Positions 14,049 through 20,488 of a stretch of DNA of 25,768 bases are shown here, in pieces. Under the pieces are notes generated by a model. That model did not search any database, had not been told where the DNA came from, and was given only the letters and a program-made list of their open reading frames with translations. Source of the DNA: a virus; the IMG/VR virus record IMGVR_UViG_3300042463_000558, positions 1-25,768 of that record; one strand, 5' to 3'. Within the stretch, counting starts at the first letter, position 1. The number at the start of each line of letters is the position of its first letter. The position numbers were made by a program, and so were the translations under genes.

Positions 14049-14229
14049 TGGGGAGAATATTCGGGACTTCATCTACAAAGAGTTGAGGTCCCGACTCTCA
14101 AGCAGATACAAGATGACTCACCTGGCTGAGGATATGAACCTAAATTACTACACCGTCAACCGATTTATGAGAGGCAATGGGGTGGGAGATGAGTTCTACA
14201 TTCAAGCCTTCAACTTCCTAATGAAATGA
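14029..14229 (+). CDS. Small helix-turn-helix protein
   Basis: A 66-aa protein with a helix-turn-helix-like core, YKMTHLAEDMNLNYYTVNRF, then a short helix (GDEFYIQAFNFLMK). The spacing of hydrophobic residues and the 'LAEDMNLNYYTVNRFM' segment fit an XRE/Cro-type recognition unit. An alternative ATG at 14020 adds three residues. It begins inside the end of the SSB-like gene in another frame and ends with an ATGA overlap. It may be a Cro-like regulator, though nothing in the sequence identifies its operator. Confidence 0.62.
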   Translation: MTIYLSDGENIRDFIYKELRSRLSSRYKMTHLAEDMNLNYYTVNRFMRGNGVGDEFYIQAFNFLMK

Positions 14230-14414
14230 GATACTTCATCGGATATATTGGCACCAGGAATGAGGGACTTGACAACATCGTGAAGCGATTGGAGGACCTA
14301 TTGAATGAACTCAAGGGATGCTCTTATTGCATAGTACTAACTTTTTCGGATGAAGTTCACATATCCGAAGTAACACCAGAGGAATTCTATGAGCAAACCG
14401 CAGCACTTAACTGA
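14226..14414 (+). CDS. Small protein, unknown function
   Basis: A 62-aa alpha/beta protein: RYFIGYIGTRNEGLDNIVKR, then a helix NELKGCSYCIVLTF with a buried strand, ending SEVTPEEFYEQTAALN. I recognise no family. It overlaps the HTH gene by ATGA and the next gene by 26 nt in another frame. Confidence 0.55.
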   Translation: MRYFIGYIGTRNEGLDNIVKRLEDLLNELKGCSYCIVLTFSDEVHISEVTPEEFYEQTAALN

Positions 14415-14646
14415 CCCAATCGTAATCAAGGTACTGGCAAAGTATTCTGAGCGCAGCCAGCTCGGAATCGAGAAATATGGGCGCACTTTAGATCGTGATG
14501 ACCTGAGCCTCACCGATTGGTTGAATCATCTCCAGGAGGAATTGATGGATGCCACGCTTTACATTGAGAAGCTCAAAGCAGATTTGAAGCAAGCACAAAA
14601 GGCAGCTTTAATTGAGTTAAGCAACATGGACAAATATAAGGGGTAA
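14389..14646 (+). CDS. MazG-like nucleotide pyrophosphohydrolase-like protein
   Basis: An 85-aa helical protein with RSQLGIEKYGRTLDRDDLSL followed by WLNHLQEELMDATLYIEKL. The EELMD segment matches the metal-binding EExxD/E motif of all-alpha NTP pyrophosphatases (MazG/dUTPase-like), and the 'GIEKYG..L.RDDLS..DWLNHLQEE.MDA.LY.EKL' layout is widespread in phages. It could adjust nucleotide pools or alarmones, but only part of the catalytic set is visible, so activity is uncertain. It is the last gene before a terminator-ended non-coding stretch. Confidence 0.6.
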   Translation: MSKPQHLTDPIVIKVLAKYSERSQLGIEKYGRTLDRDDLSLTDWLNHLQEELMDATLYIEKLKADLKQAQKAALIELSNMDKYKG

Positions 14647-14679
14647 AAATTGCCACATAACTTAAAACGAAATGTAAAA

Positions 14680-14771
14680 CAAATGCCGTAGACGTGCGGA
14701 ACGTAGCCTGCCGAGTAAGTCGGTTCTCATCGTAGGGAGATAGGTTAGCCTTCCGAGAAAAAGGCTTTTTT
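14680..14771 (+). ncRNA. Candidate structured RNA or leader ending in a terminator
   Basis: The 144 nt between 14647 and 14790 hold no gene but are GC-richer than other gaps from about 14684. A hairpin CCGA-GTAAG-TCGG (14711-14723) lies between segments repeating CGTAG (near 14687, 14702 and 14731), and the stretch ends in a strong terminator. This could be a small phage RNA or an attenuator. No tRNA cloverleaf or known riboswitch was recognised. Confidence 0.35.
14747..14771 (+). terminator. Intrinsic terminator after replication genes
   Basis: AGCCTT (14747-14752) pairs exactly with AAGGCT (14761-14766) around an 8-nt loop; the stem ends in a run of T through 14771. Confidence 0.88.
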
Positions 14772-14790
14772 AAACTAAACAACAAGAAAA

Positions 14791-14949
14791 ATGAAAATAG
14801 AAATAACACACTACGGCAACAAAGCGAGCTATGAGTTCGACCACGAGGATGTGGAGCTTGAAGATTTGGTTTATCACCTTGAAAGGCTGATAAGACTAAC
14901 GGGATACTCATTCGATGGAACATTAGAAATAGTAAACGACGAACAATGA
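14791..14949 (+). CDS. Small acidic protein, 52 aa, unknown function
   Basis: A 52-aa frame: MKIEITHYGNKASYEFDHED then a helix VELEDLVYHLERLIRLTGYS and a final strand. The start has an A-rich leader (aacaacaagaaaa) just after the terminator and the stop overlaps the next start (ATGA). The strand-helix-strand layout with a conserved-looking 'LEDLVYHLERLIRLTGYSFDG' block is typical of small Bacteroidota phage genes. Function unknown. Confidence 0.65.
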   Translation: MKIEITHYGNKASYEFDHEDVELEDLVYHLERLIRLTGYSFDGTLEIVNDEQ

Positions 14950-15050
14950 AACCCGACAAAGAATACTGCGCAGCACTCGCCACGATGATACTCGTGACCA
15001 CAGTGGCTATCATATTGATTTTTAAACTTATCTTTGAGCTATGGAACTGA
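14946..15050 (+). CDS. Tiny single-span membrane protein, 34 aa
   Basis: A 34-aa peptide MKPDKEYCAALATMILVTTV followed by AIILIFKLIFELWN, with one membrane segment (about residues 9-30). It starts within an ATGA overlap and ends 10 nt inside the next gene. Support comes from its coherent membrane pattern and tight overlaps at both ends. Role unknown. Confidence 0.5.
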   Translation: MKPDKEYCAALATMILVTTVAIILIFKLIFELWN

Positions 15051-15292
15051 TACTATCATATCTTGCACTCGGGTGGCTCATTGCTAACTTCGAGCCTCTG
15101 CACTGGGTGATTGACCTTCTATTCATGAAGGTACTGCCAAAAGGCAAGCTCGGTGATTACATTCATGCTGGCTTTGGTTGCTGGAAGTGCACCTCATTTT
15201 GGACTGCTTTGATACTTTCAGGCAATATATATACGGCAGCAATCACAGCGATGGTCGCCTACATCATCAGCGAATGGATAGAGAGCAAATAG
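15041..15292 (+). CDS. Small membrane protein with CWKC motif (DUF1360-like)
   Basis: An 83-aa protein with hydrophobic segments at about residues 3-15, 20-32 and 52-78 and the signature GFGCWKCTSFWTALILSG, a Cys-x-x-Cys followed by aromatic residues at a membrane boundary. This resembles DUF1360-type phage proteins (CxxC-xxFW). Function of that family is not established. It overlaps both neighbours by about 10-19 nt. Confidence 0.62.
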   Translation: MELILSYLALGWLIANFEPLHWVIDLLFMKVLPKGKLGDYIHAGFGCWKCTSFWTALILSGNIYTAAITAMVAYIISEWIESK

Positions 15293-15474
15293 ATTATATC
15301 ACATCAGTCAAGGCAATGCCTGAGGAAGAGCGATACAGCAAGAGAACGCTGAACGTGCTCAAGCGCATCAAGGTCGCAGAGACCGGGCAGCCTGACCGTG
15401 AATGCTTCTGCTCTCAGCTGAGGCGCAAAATCTGGTACAAGGAATTCATCAACTGGTATGAAGGCAACTCTTGA
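15274..15474 (+). CDS. Small basic phage protein, unknown function
   Basis: A 66-aa protein starting MDREQIDYITSVKAMPEEER and ending CFCSQLRRKIWYKEFINWYE plus GNS. The Cys-x-Cys pair followed by basic and aromatic residues is a pattern I associate with short Bacteroidota phage proteins lying before sigma-like genes; no function is known to me. ATG 15274 was chosen because longer in-frame options lie inside the membrane protein gene. Its end overlaps the next gene by 17 nt. Confidence 0.6.
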   Translation: MDREQIDYITSVKAMPEEERYSKRTLNVLKRIKVAETGQPDRECFCSQLRRKIWYKEFINWYEGNS

Positions 15475-16000
15475 CCGATACATATCGTCCCACTATGAGG
15501 AGCTGTATCGCTATACCAGGTATTTCTGCTCCAAGTACAATCCGAAGCTAACTATCGACACGGTCATCTCCAACGCATATCTACACTGCATCGAAATCAA
15601 TGACAATACAGAGGATGTCGGCAAGGTCAAGAGCTATATCCTCAACTCAATCAAGCGTCAAGTCATTTGGAAGAACGTCAACAGCTTCAAGGATGAGCGA
15701 ATCATGGCATCAGAACTCGCAGTTCCGGACACTTTCGATGATGGGGAGGACCTCAACTACAAAATAGCAATCGAACAGCAATACCAGGGATGGAAGTCAT
15801 CGGTGGACATCTACCGAGATGGGCTGACAGACAACGTCAAGATTGCAGTGGCCAAGGCATACTTCGACAAGGGCCTCACAACGGCACGATCTATGGCACA
15901 ATATTTCAACATACCAGTGACATCAGCTCACTACCTAATCGCAGACATAAAAAATACACTTAAAACCATACACTATGAAAATAAAAGACCTAATCAATGA
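15458..16000 (+). CDS. Sigma-70-family-like protein, candidate late transcription factor
   Basis: A 180-aa protein laid out like a small (ECF-type) sigma factor. Residues 8-72 look like region 2: HYEELYRYTRYFCSKYNPK, TIDTVISNAYLHCIEI (compare AEDLVQETFLRAW) and VKSYILNSIKRQVIWKNVN (compare the WLYRIARNLAID block). A linker follows, and residues 139-170 look like region 4: GLTTARSMAQYFNIPVTSAH with recognition helix, then IADIKNTLKTIH. It lies just before the packaging and tail genes, where a late gene switch would be expected. Similarity is at the pattern level only; a plain HTH protein remains possible. Confidence 0.6.
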   Translation: MKATLDRYISSHYEELYRYTRYFCSKYNPKLTIDTVISNAYLHCIEINDNTEDVGKVKSYILNSIKRQVIWKNVNSFKDERIMASELAVPDTFDDGEDLNYKIAIEQQYQGWKSSVDIYRDGLTDNVKIAVAKAYFDKGLTTARSMAQYFNIPVTSAHYLIADIKNTLKTIHYENKRPNQ

Positions 16001-16178
16001 AATAATGAACTATTTTATTAAGAATACATTTGACAAAATCATGTATTCCTTGCTGCTTATAATCACTGCTATACTATTATGGCTGGAGCAATACGACTTT
16101 GTTTTGCAGGAATTAGGACTCGGCATAATAACAGTGATATTTTATCAAATAATCAAACGCAAAATCAATAAACCATGA
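15975..16178 (+). CDS. Small two-span membrane protein, unknown function
   Basis: A 67-aa protein with hydrophobic segments at about residues 23-37 and 44-58 (IMYSLLLIITAILLWLEQ; LGLGIITVIFYQII), short loop between them and a basic C-terminus KRKINKP. It starts inside the sigma-like gene and ends with an ATGA overlap. Its first codons match those of the next gene (ATGAAAATAAAAGA), probably a shared favourable translation start rather than homology. Confidence 0.55.
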   Translation: MKIKDLINEIMNYFIKNTFDKIMYSLLLIITAILLWLEQYDFVLQELGLGIITVIFYQIIKRKINKP

Positions 16179-16465
16179 AAATAAAAGATGAATACAAGGG
16201 CAAGACTATCGTCAAGAACACCACGCTCGGAAACATGACAATCGTTGTTGACAATATAGATGTGAACAGATACCGACACTATGTGAGCATCGGATTCGGC
16301 TATTTGTTCGAAGAAGAGAACGTCAGCACAACTGCACCAGAACAGTGCATTCGATATGAAGGCATCGAAGCAGATGAGCAGACTGAAGCTCCAGCACCAA
16401 CACCAAAACCAACACGAAAAAGAAAAACCAATGCCAAAGCCAACACCAAACGAAACCAAGGATGA
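16175..16465 (+). CDS. Small protein with basic Pro/Lys-rich tail
   Basis: A 96-aa protein: a beta-rich N-terminal part (KGKTIVKNTTLGNMTIVVDN, then HYVSIGFGYLFEEEN) and a disordered tail rich in Pro, Lys and Arg (APAPTPKPTRKRKTNAKANT). The 'YKGKTIVKNTTLGNMT' start is a recurrent small phage protein pattern, perhaps a head-associated or DNA-contacting protein given the basic tail. Its end overlaps the next gene by 35 nt in another frame. Confidence 0.55.
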   Translation: MKIKDEYKGKTIVKNTTLGNMTIVVDNIDVNRYRHYVSIGFGYLFEEENVSTTAPEQCIRYEGIEADEQTEAPAPTPKPTRKRKTNAKANTKRNQG

Positions 16466-16907
16466 TTTTCTCTCTCGCTGCATGGGCGATGAGAAGGCAC
16501 TCCAGGACTTTCCTGAGAATGACCAGCGATATGCTGTGTGCAATTCCTTGTGGGATGAGTCAAGAATGACCGCACTATCAAAGTACAGAGAAGCATTCGC
16601 AGAGAAAAGCTACTCAGACTATCCCGATTCGGTGCGCAACAATGCACGCAGAGGCATCGAGCTCAACAAAGAACTCGGCAACAAGTGCGCCACACAAGTC
16701 GGTAAGGTCAGAGGACAGCAACTCGCAAATCAAGAGCCCATTTCAGTGGATACAATCAAAAGGATGTATTCATACCTATCGAGAGCAGAGGTCTACTATG
16801 ACAACGCTGCACCTGAGGACTGCGGATATGTTTCATTCCTTCTGTGGGGTGGCAAAACGGGCAAGGATTGGGCAGAAAGCAAACTTAAAGGCTTAGGATT
16901 GATATAA
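16431..16907 (+). CDS. Protease-associated domain protein of the capsid/packaging region
   Basis: A 158-aa protein with two parts familiar from larger phage prohead protease proteins: an N-terminal DDFLSRCMGDEKALQDFPEN ...QRYAVCNSLWDE segment, and YSDYPDSVRNNARRGIELNK with CATQVGKVRGQQLANQ, IKRMYSYLSRAEVYYD and CGYVSFLLWGGKTGKDWAES. In many phages these segments occur in the same polypeptide as an XkdF-like protease; here they form a separate gene. No protease motif is present, so its role is probably structural or DNA-associated. ATG 16431 was chosen because the upstream ATG at 16356 would add a His/Gln-rich stretch overlapping the previous gene. The stop shares one base with the TerS start (TAATG). 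Confidence 0.65.
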   Translation: MPKPTPNETKDDFLSRCMGDEKALQDFPENDQRYAVCNSLWDESRMTALSKYREAFAEKSYSDYPDSVRNNARRGIELNKELGNKCATQVGKVRGQQLANQEPISVDTIKRMYSYLSRAEVYYDNAAPEDCGYVSFLLWGGKTGKDWAESKLKGLGLI

Positions 16908-17329
16908 TGGGAAGAGTAAAACACATAGAAACACCTGAAGATATGTGGCAACTCTTTGTTGAGTTCCGCAAATGGGTCAAAGACAATCCGAGATACCAGT
17001 ATCAGCTCTCAAATAAGACTGGAGAGCCTGTGCCGGTACCGCTCGAGAGACCACTTACAATGGTTGGATTCCGTTCATGGGCAGCAGAGAAGCATAAGAG
17101 CGTGGAAGATTACTTTGCGAATAGCGAGGGGAGATATTCAGCTTACGCCACAATCTGTCGCACGATAGAGGCAACCATCAAGCAAGACCAAATCGAGGGA
17201 GGCATGGCTGGGCAGTACAACCCTTCCATCACTCAGCGACTGAATGGTCTGACTGAAAAGACTGACATCACATCTGGAGGGCAAAGCATCTCCGAGGTGA
17301 AGGTGAACATAATTAGACCTACTGAATAG
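16907..17329 (+). CDS. Terminase small subunit (P22 gp3-like)
   Basis: A 140-aa protein that would recognise packaging sites on concatemeric phage DNA and regulate TerL. Landmarks are TPEDMWQLFVEFRKWVKDNP, RPLTMVGFRSWAAEKHKSVE with an HTH-like segment, and DQIEGGMAGQYNPSITQRLN followed by LTEKTD, the central oligomerisation motif of gp3-type small subunits. It lies directly upstream of TerL. P22-type relatives package by headful from a pac site, which may lie within this gene or the hairpin after it. Confidence 0.82.
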   Translation: MGRVKHIETPEDMWQLFVEFRKWVKDNPRYQYQLSNKTGEPVPVPLERPLTMVGFRSWAAEKHKSVEDYFANSEGRYSAYATICRTIEATIKQDQIEGGMAGQYNPSITQRLNGLTEKTDITSGGQSISEVKVNIIRPTE

Positions 17330-17338
17330 TATTATTGC

Positions 17339-17346
17339 TATATTTG
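17339..17346 (+). promoter_or_regulatory. Possible late promoter -7 box before terminase large subunit
   Basis: TATATTTG matches TAnnTTTG exactly, but no good TTTG element sits 19-21 nt upstream (nearest TTAG at 17313-17316, 22 nt away). It may need an alternative sigma or activator, such as the upstream sigma-like protein. Confidence 0.35.
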
Positions 17347-17347
17347 T

Positions 17348-17387
17348 GGGAAGTGGCTATATGAGAGAAATACTCGTATAGCATCCC
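17348..17387. repeat. Long imperfect hairpin between TerS and TerL genes
   Basis: GCTATATGAG (17356-17365) pairs with CTCGTATAGC (17373-17382), ten pairs with one T-G wobble, around AGAAATA. Outer GGGA/TCCC (17348-17351/17384-17387) extend it across a small internal loop. No T-run follows, so it is not a terminator. Confidence 0.6.
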
Positions 17388-17406
17388 TATTGCCTAAACT
17401 TGACCT

Positions 17407-18567
17407 ATGGCTGAAATCTCAATCGACAGCACTGTCATCTTCGAAAAGAACTACACTGCATTGGCTGACCCTGGTGTGCGCTTCATCATCAATGAGGGTG
17501 GAAGCCGCTCGAGCAAGACCTACTCGCTCTGCCAAATGATCGTGGTGTACTGCTTGCAGAATCCTGGCAATGTGGTCAGCATCGTGCGCAAGACATTCCC
17601 AGCTCTGAGGGCAACGGTGATGCGTGACTTCTTTGAAATTATGAAGGAGATGGGCATCTATGAGGTAACCAGTCACAACAAGTCTGAGCACATCTACACC
17701 TTCCCGAATGGAAGCATCGTTGAATTCTTTTCAGTCGATGATGAGCAAAAAATACGCGGTAGAAAGAGACATCTCGGCTGGTGCAATGAAGCCAATGAGC
17801 TGTGGTTTGAGGATTTTCAGCAGCTCAACATGAGGACCGAGCACAAGCTCATCTTCGACTACAATCCGAGTGAGTCAGCATCATGGCTGTACGAGCTGCC
17901 GATGGATGAGAGCATCATCATCAAGTCAACGTACAAAGACAACCCATTCCTTCCTGACAGCATCAAGCGACAGATTGAGGACCTCAAGCGCACCGATGAG
18001 TCGCTGTATCAAATCTATGCGCTCGGTGAGAAGGCCATCAGCAAGAGCAACATCTACTCGAATTGGTCATTCGTGAAGCATCGCCCGGCAAGGTTCGTCA
18101 ACTTTGTCTATGGGCTTGACTTCGGATACAATCACCCGACTGCCCTGATGCGAGTCTACTGGTGCGATAATGATATCTACATCGAGCCGGTGATATATGA
18201 GAGCTACCTCACCACGACCAACCTCATCGACAAGATGGGCGACCTTGGCATCGAGAAGCACGTCACAATCGTGGCTGACTATGCTCGCCCTGAAATCATT
18301 GCCGAGATGAACAACGCTGGCTATGACGTGCAGAACGCCAACAAGGTGGTCAAGAAGGGCATCGACAACATCAAGACCTTTGGAGTGGTGTGCGAGGATG
18401 AGCCACGCATCAAGAAGGAATACGAAAACTACAAGTGGAAAAAGGTTGGTGACATCATAACCGATGAACCCGTGAAGCTGTTCGATGATGCCATGGATGC
18501 CGTCCGATACGCTGCCACGCACATACGCCAGGAGTACTATACCGATGACAGCTATTTCGCCTTCTAA
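17407..18567 (+). CDS. Terminase large subunit (PBSX/Terminase_3 type)
   Basis: A 386-aa packaging motor and nuclease. ATPase: Walker A GGSRSSKT (residues 31-38), the coupling/adenine segment SIVRKTFPALRATV, Walker B LGWCNEANE with catalytic Glu128. Nuclease: Asp238 in VYGLDFGYNHP, Asp291 in TIVADYARPE, and Asp361/Asp364 in LFDDAMDAVRYA, the three acidic clusters of the RNase H-like fold. The EYENYKWKK segment precedes the last cluster, as in PBSX-like TerL. The portal it must dock to is encoded about 13 kb to the left. Confidence 0.95.
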   Translation: MAEISIDSTVIFEKNYTALADPGVRFIINEGGSRSSKTYSLCQMIVVYCLQNPGNVVSIVRKTFPALRATVMRDFFEIMKEMGIYEVTSHNKSEHIYTFPNGSIVEFFSVDDEQKIRGRKRHLGWCNEANELWFEDFQQLNMRTEHKLIFDYNPSESASWLYELPMDESIIIKSTYKDNPFLPDSIKRQIEDLKRTDESLYQIYALGEKAISKSNIYSNWSFVKHRPARFVNFVYGLDFGYNHPTALMRVYWCDNDIYIEPVIYESYLTTTNLIDKMGDLGIEKHVTIVADYARPEIIAEMNNAGYDVQNANKVVKKGIDNIKTFGVVCEDEPRIKKEYENYKWKKVGDIITDEPVKLFDDAMDAVRYAATHIRQEYYTDDSYFAF

Positions 18568-18578
18568 ACATTTGGCTG

Positions 18579-18594
18579 ACAATTTGCAATATAA
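18579..18594 (+). promoter_or_regulatory. Late leader motif TGAC...TTTGCAATATAA (copy 2)
   Basis: Second copy of the motif at 2382-2401: here TGAC-AA-TTTGCAATATAA, nine nt before the next ATG. Position shortly after TerL suggests a new transcript start or a translation-enhancing leader. Confidence 0.4.
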
Positions 18595-18603
18595 AGAAAA
18601 ACA

Positions 18604-18876
18604 ATGGGAACAAATCTAATGGGCGAACTTGTCGCCGACATGGGCACATACATTGCCAACAACACAACCGAAGTAACTAACACCATCGACGCTATTGTCG
18701 TGCTTGAGGATACTGTATTCACCTCAATCAAAGTGGCTGGCACTGATGTCAAGTCAACGTACATCGCAGCGACTGGAACTGCCGTGAAAGCTGGTGCAAT
18801 CATCACACCGATCAACAACCTTCAGTTCAGCGGAGTGAAACTTGCAAGTGGTTCGGTTGCGTTAGTACTTGGATAA
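18604..18876 (+). CDS. Small structural protein, possible head or tail decoration
   Basis: A 90-aa beta-rich protein (MGTNLMGELVADMGTYIANN, then TSIKVAGTDVKSTYIAATGT and GAIITPINNLQFSGVKLASG). Alternating hydrophobic and small residues and a Gly/Ala/Thr/Val bias suggest a small beta-sandwich, as in decoration or fibre-base proteins. Its stop codon overlaps the next start, linking it to the spike-like protein that follows, so it may form the base or trimer partner of that spike. Family not recognised. Confidence 0.55.
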   Translation: MGTNLMGELVADMGTYIANNTTEVTNTIDAIVVLEDTVFTSIKVAGTDVKSTYIAATGTAVKAGAIITPINNLQFSGVKLASGSVALVLG

Positions 18877-20240
18877 TGTACGGCTTCGGATATTCACTTT
18901 ATAACCGCACTCCGTTCTTGGGTGGTGGTGGCGGATTTGACCCAGCTGCTCAGGCATACTTTGCGGCAACGGGCATCACTGGAGTAACGCAGCAAACTGC
19001 AATCAACAACTTAGTCAAAGGCCTCAAGACCGATGGCATTTGGTCGAAAATGAAGGCTGTGTATCCGTTTGTTACTGATAATAGGAATTTACTTGGATAT
19101 ACAGAACAATTTGAAAATGGTTATTGGCAGAAGTATTTGACAACAGTTACCGCAAATGCTACAACTGCTCCAAATGGCACATCTACTGCCGATATTGTTT
19201 TAGATAACGCAACAAATGATATACATTCAATATATGTAGGTCAAACAGTTTCAGCAGGTACATACACTTGGTCAGTATATGCTAAAAAACAAAATTTAAA
19301 TTATTTATATATTACTGCATATACAGGTGCTTATAATAGGACTTGGTTCAATTTAAATAATGGAACTATCGGCACTAATGCGGCAGGAAATACTGCTGCA
19401 ATAGAAAGTATTGGTAATGGGTGGTATCGCTGTTCAGTTTCAAGGACTTACACTTCAGGAACATTTTCATATGAACTTGGATTGAGTAATGCAGATAATG
19501 TATATCAATATGCAGGTAATGGAACAAATGGTGTTTATTTATGGGGCGCACAACTCGAACTCGGAAGTTTATCAACATACCAACCAATCGCAACAACACA
19601 ACAAGCATTCATTGCATCACAATTCAAATTCAACCTTGTCAATCCTGTTGACTCAGACGCTGCTTTCAGATTAGTATTCAACGGAGGATGGACGCATTCA
19701 AGTAATGGAGCTACTCCTAATGGAACTAATGGATATGCTGATACTAAATTTGTGCCGAATACACAATTGACATTAAATAGCGCAAGTTTTTCAGCTTATT
19801 CCCGAAATAATTTTACACCTGTAATCGACCAAAGTTGGGGTTGTTCAAGCAACAGTTCTAATTTACCACTTTTTGCTCAATCATTTGACCCTACAAAATA
19901 TATAAGGTCTTTTATGTATTCATACCTTACCCCTGATGCTATGATAAGCGCAACAGGGATAGATTTTTCAGGTTTATTTACAACAACAAGAACGGCAGCT
20001 AATAATGCTAAATTGTTTAGAAACACTACTCAATTAGCAGCAGTAACTACTCAAGCACAAACAACTCAACCAACGAATAATTTCTTTTTTGGAGCATTTA
20101 ATGGTGGGCCTGGTATAAGTAATTATAGTAATTTTCAATATGCTTTTGCTCATATCGGAAATGGCCTAACCGACACCGAAGCAGCTAACCTATACACCCG
20201 AGTTCAAGCATACCAAACCGCACTTTCAAGAAACGTATAA
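18876..20240 (+). CDS. Head-spike/receptor-binding-like protein with inserted carbohydrate-binding-type domain
   Basis: A 454-aa protein in three parts. Residues 1-70 are a Gly-rich N-terminus with AAQAYFAATGITGVTQQTA and GLKTDGIWSKMKAVYPFV, probably for attachment. About residues 71-235 form a jelly-roll domain of the phage head-spike type: NLLGYTEQFENGYWQK, ANATTAPNGTSTADIVLD, GTYTWSVYAKKQ, NGWYRCSVSRTY, NGVYLWGAQLELGSLSTYQP. The rest (QFKFNLVNPVDSDAAFRLVF onward) resembles a LamG-like lectin sheet and ends AFAHIGNGLTDTEAANLYTR. DNA for the two outer domains' middle part is very AT-rich compared with the N-terminal part, suggesting recent exchange. Role in host surface binding is inferred; no enzyme motif is seen. 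Confidence 0.68.
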   Translation: MYGFGYSLYNRTPFLGGGGGFDPAAQAYFAATGITGVTQQTAINNLVKGLKTDGIWSKMKAVYPFVTDNRNLLGYTEQFENGYWQKYLTTVTANATTAPNGTSTADIVLDNATNDIHSIYVGQTVSAGTYTWSVYAKKQNLNYLYITAYTGAYNRTWFNLNNGTIGTNAAGNTAAIESIGNGWYRCSVSRTYTSGTFSYELGLSNADNVYQYAGNGTNGVYLWGAQLELGSLSTYQPIATTQQAFIASQFKFNLVNPVDSDAAFRLVFNGGWTHSSNGATPNGTNGYADTKFVPNTQLTLNSASFSAYSRNNFTPVIDQSWGCSSNSSNLPLFAQSFDPTKYIRSFMYSYLTPDAMISATGIDFSGLFTTTRTAANNAKLFRNTTQLAAVTTQAQTTQPTNNFFFGAFNGGPGISNYSNFQYAFAHIGNGLTDTEAANLYTRVQAYQTALSRNV

Positions 20241-20488
20241 TGAAATTAGCAGACATCACAACCGAAGATATCACCACCTTGGTCGGACTATTGACTGAGG
20301 TGCAAAAAGACGAATTAGTCGGAGTTTACTACTCTGCTGATTCTATCTACAACCCTATTCAAGATATAGACAACAATTGGGTCATCTCAGTAGAGGAGAT
20401 GCTTTACACGACCAATCCTGAGACGTTATGGGTGAAAGACCTTGAGTTGATTGAGTACAAACCGAAACCATCACCAAGCCCTTTCTAA
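20240..20488 (+). CDS. Small acidic protein, possible spike chaperone, unknown function
   Basis: An 82-aa acidic protein: MKLADITTEDITTLVGLLTE, a VQKDELVGVYYSADSIYNPI segment and a Pro/Lys-rich end YKPKPSPSPF. Small acidic genes right after receptor-binding genes often encode assembly chaperones, but only position suggests this here. Its ATG overlaps the end of the spike gene and its stop directly abuts the next ATG. Confidence 0.55.
   Translation: MKLADITTEDITTLVGLLTEVQKDELVGVYYSADSIYNPIQDIDNNWVISVEEMLYTTNPETLWVKDLELIEYKPKPSPSPF

Noticed and set aside
14684-14750. tRNA-like reading of the GC-richer gap
   Set aside because: A GGTTC-like T-arm string is present, but no acceptor pairing, anticodon arm or CCA-proximal layout can be drawn.
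14573-15013. Long minus-strand frame of 146 codons
   Set aside because: It crosses a terminator and overlaps three small + strand frames with overlapping starts and stops; its product lacks any coherent domain, and no other gene here is on the minus strand.
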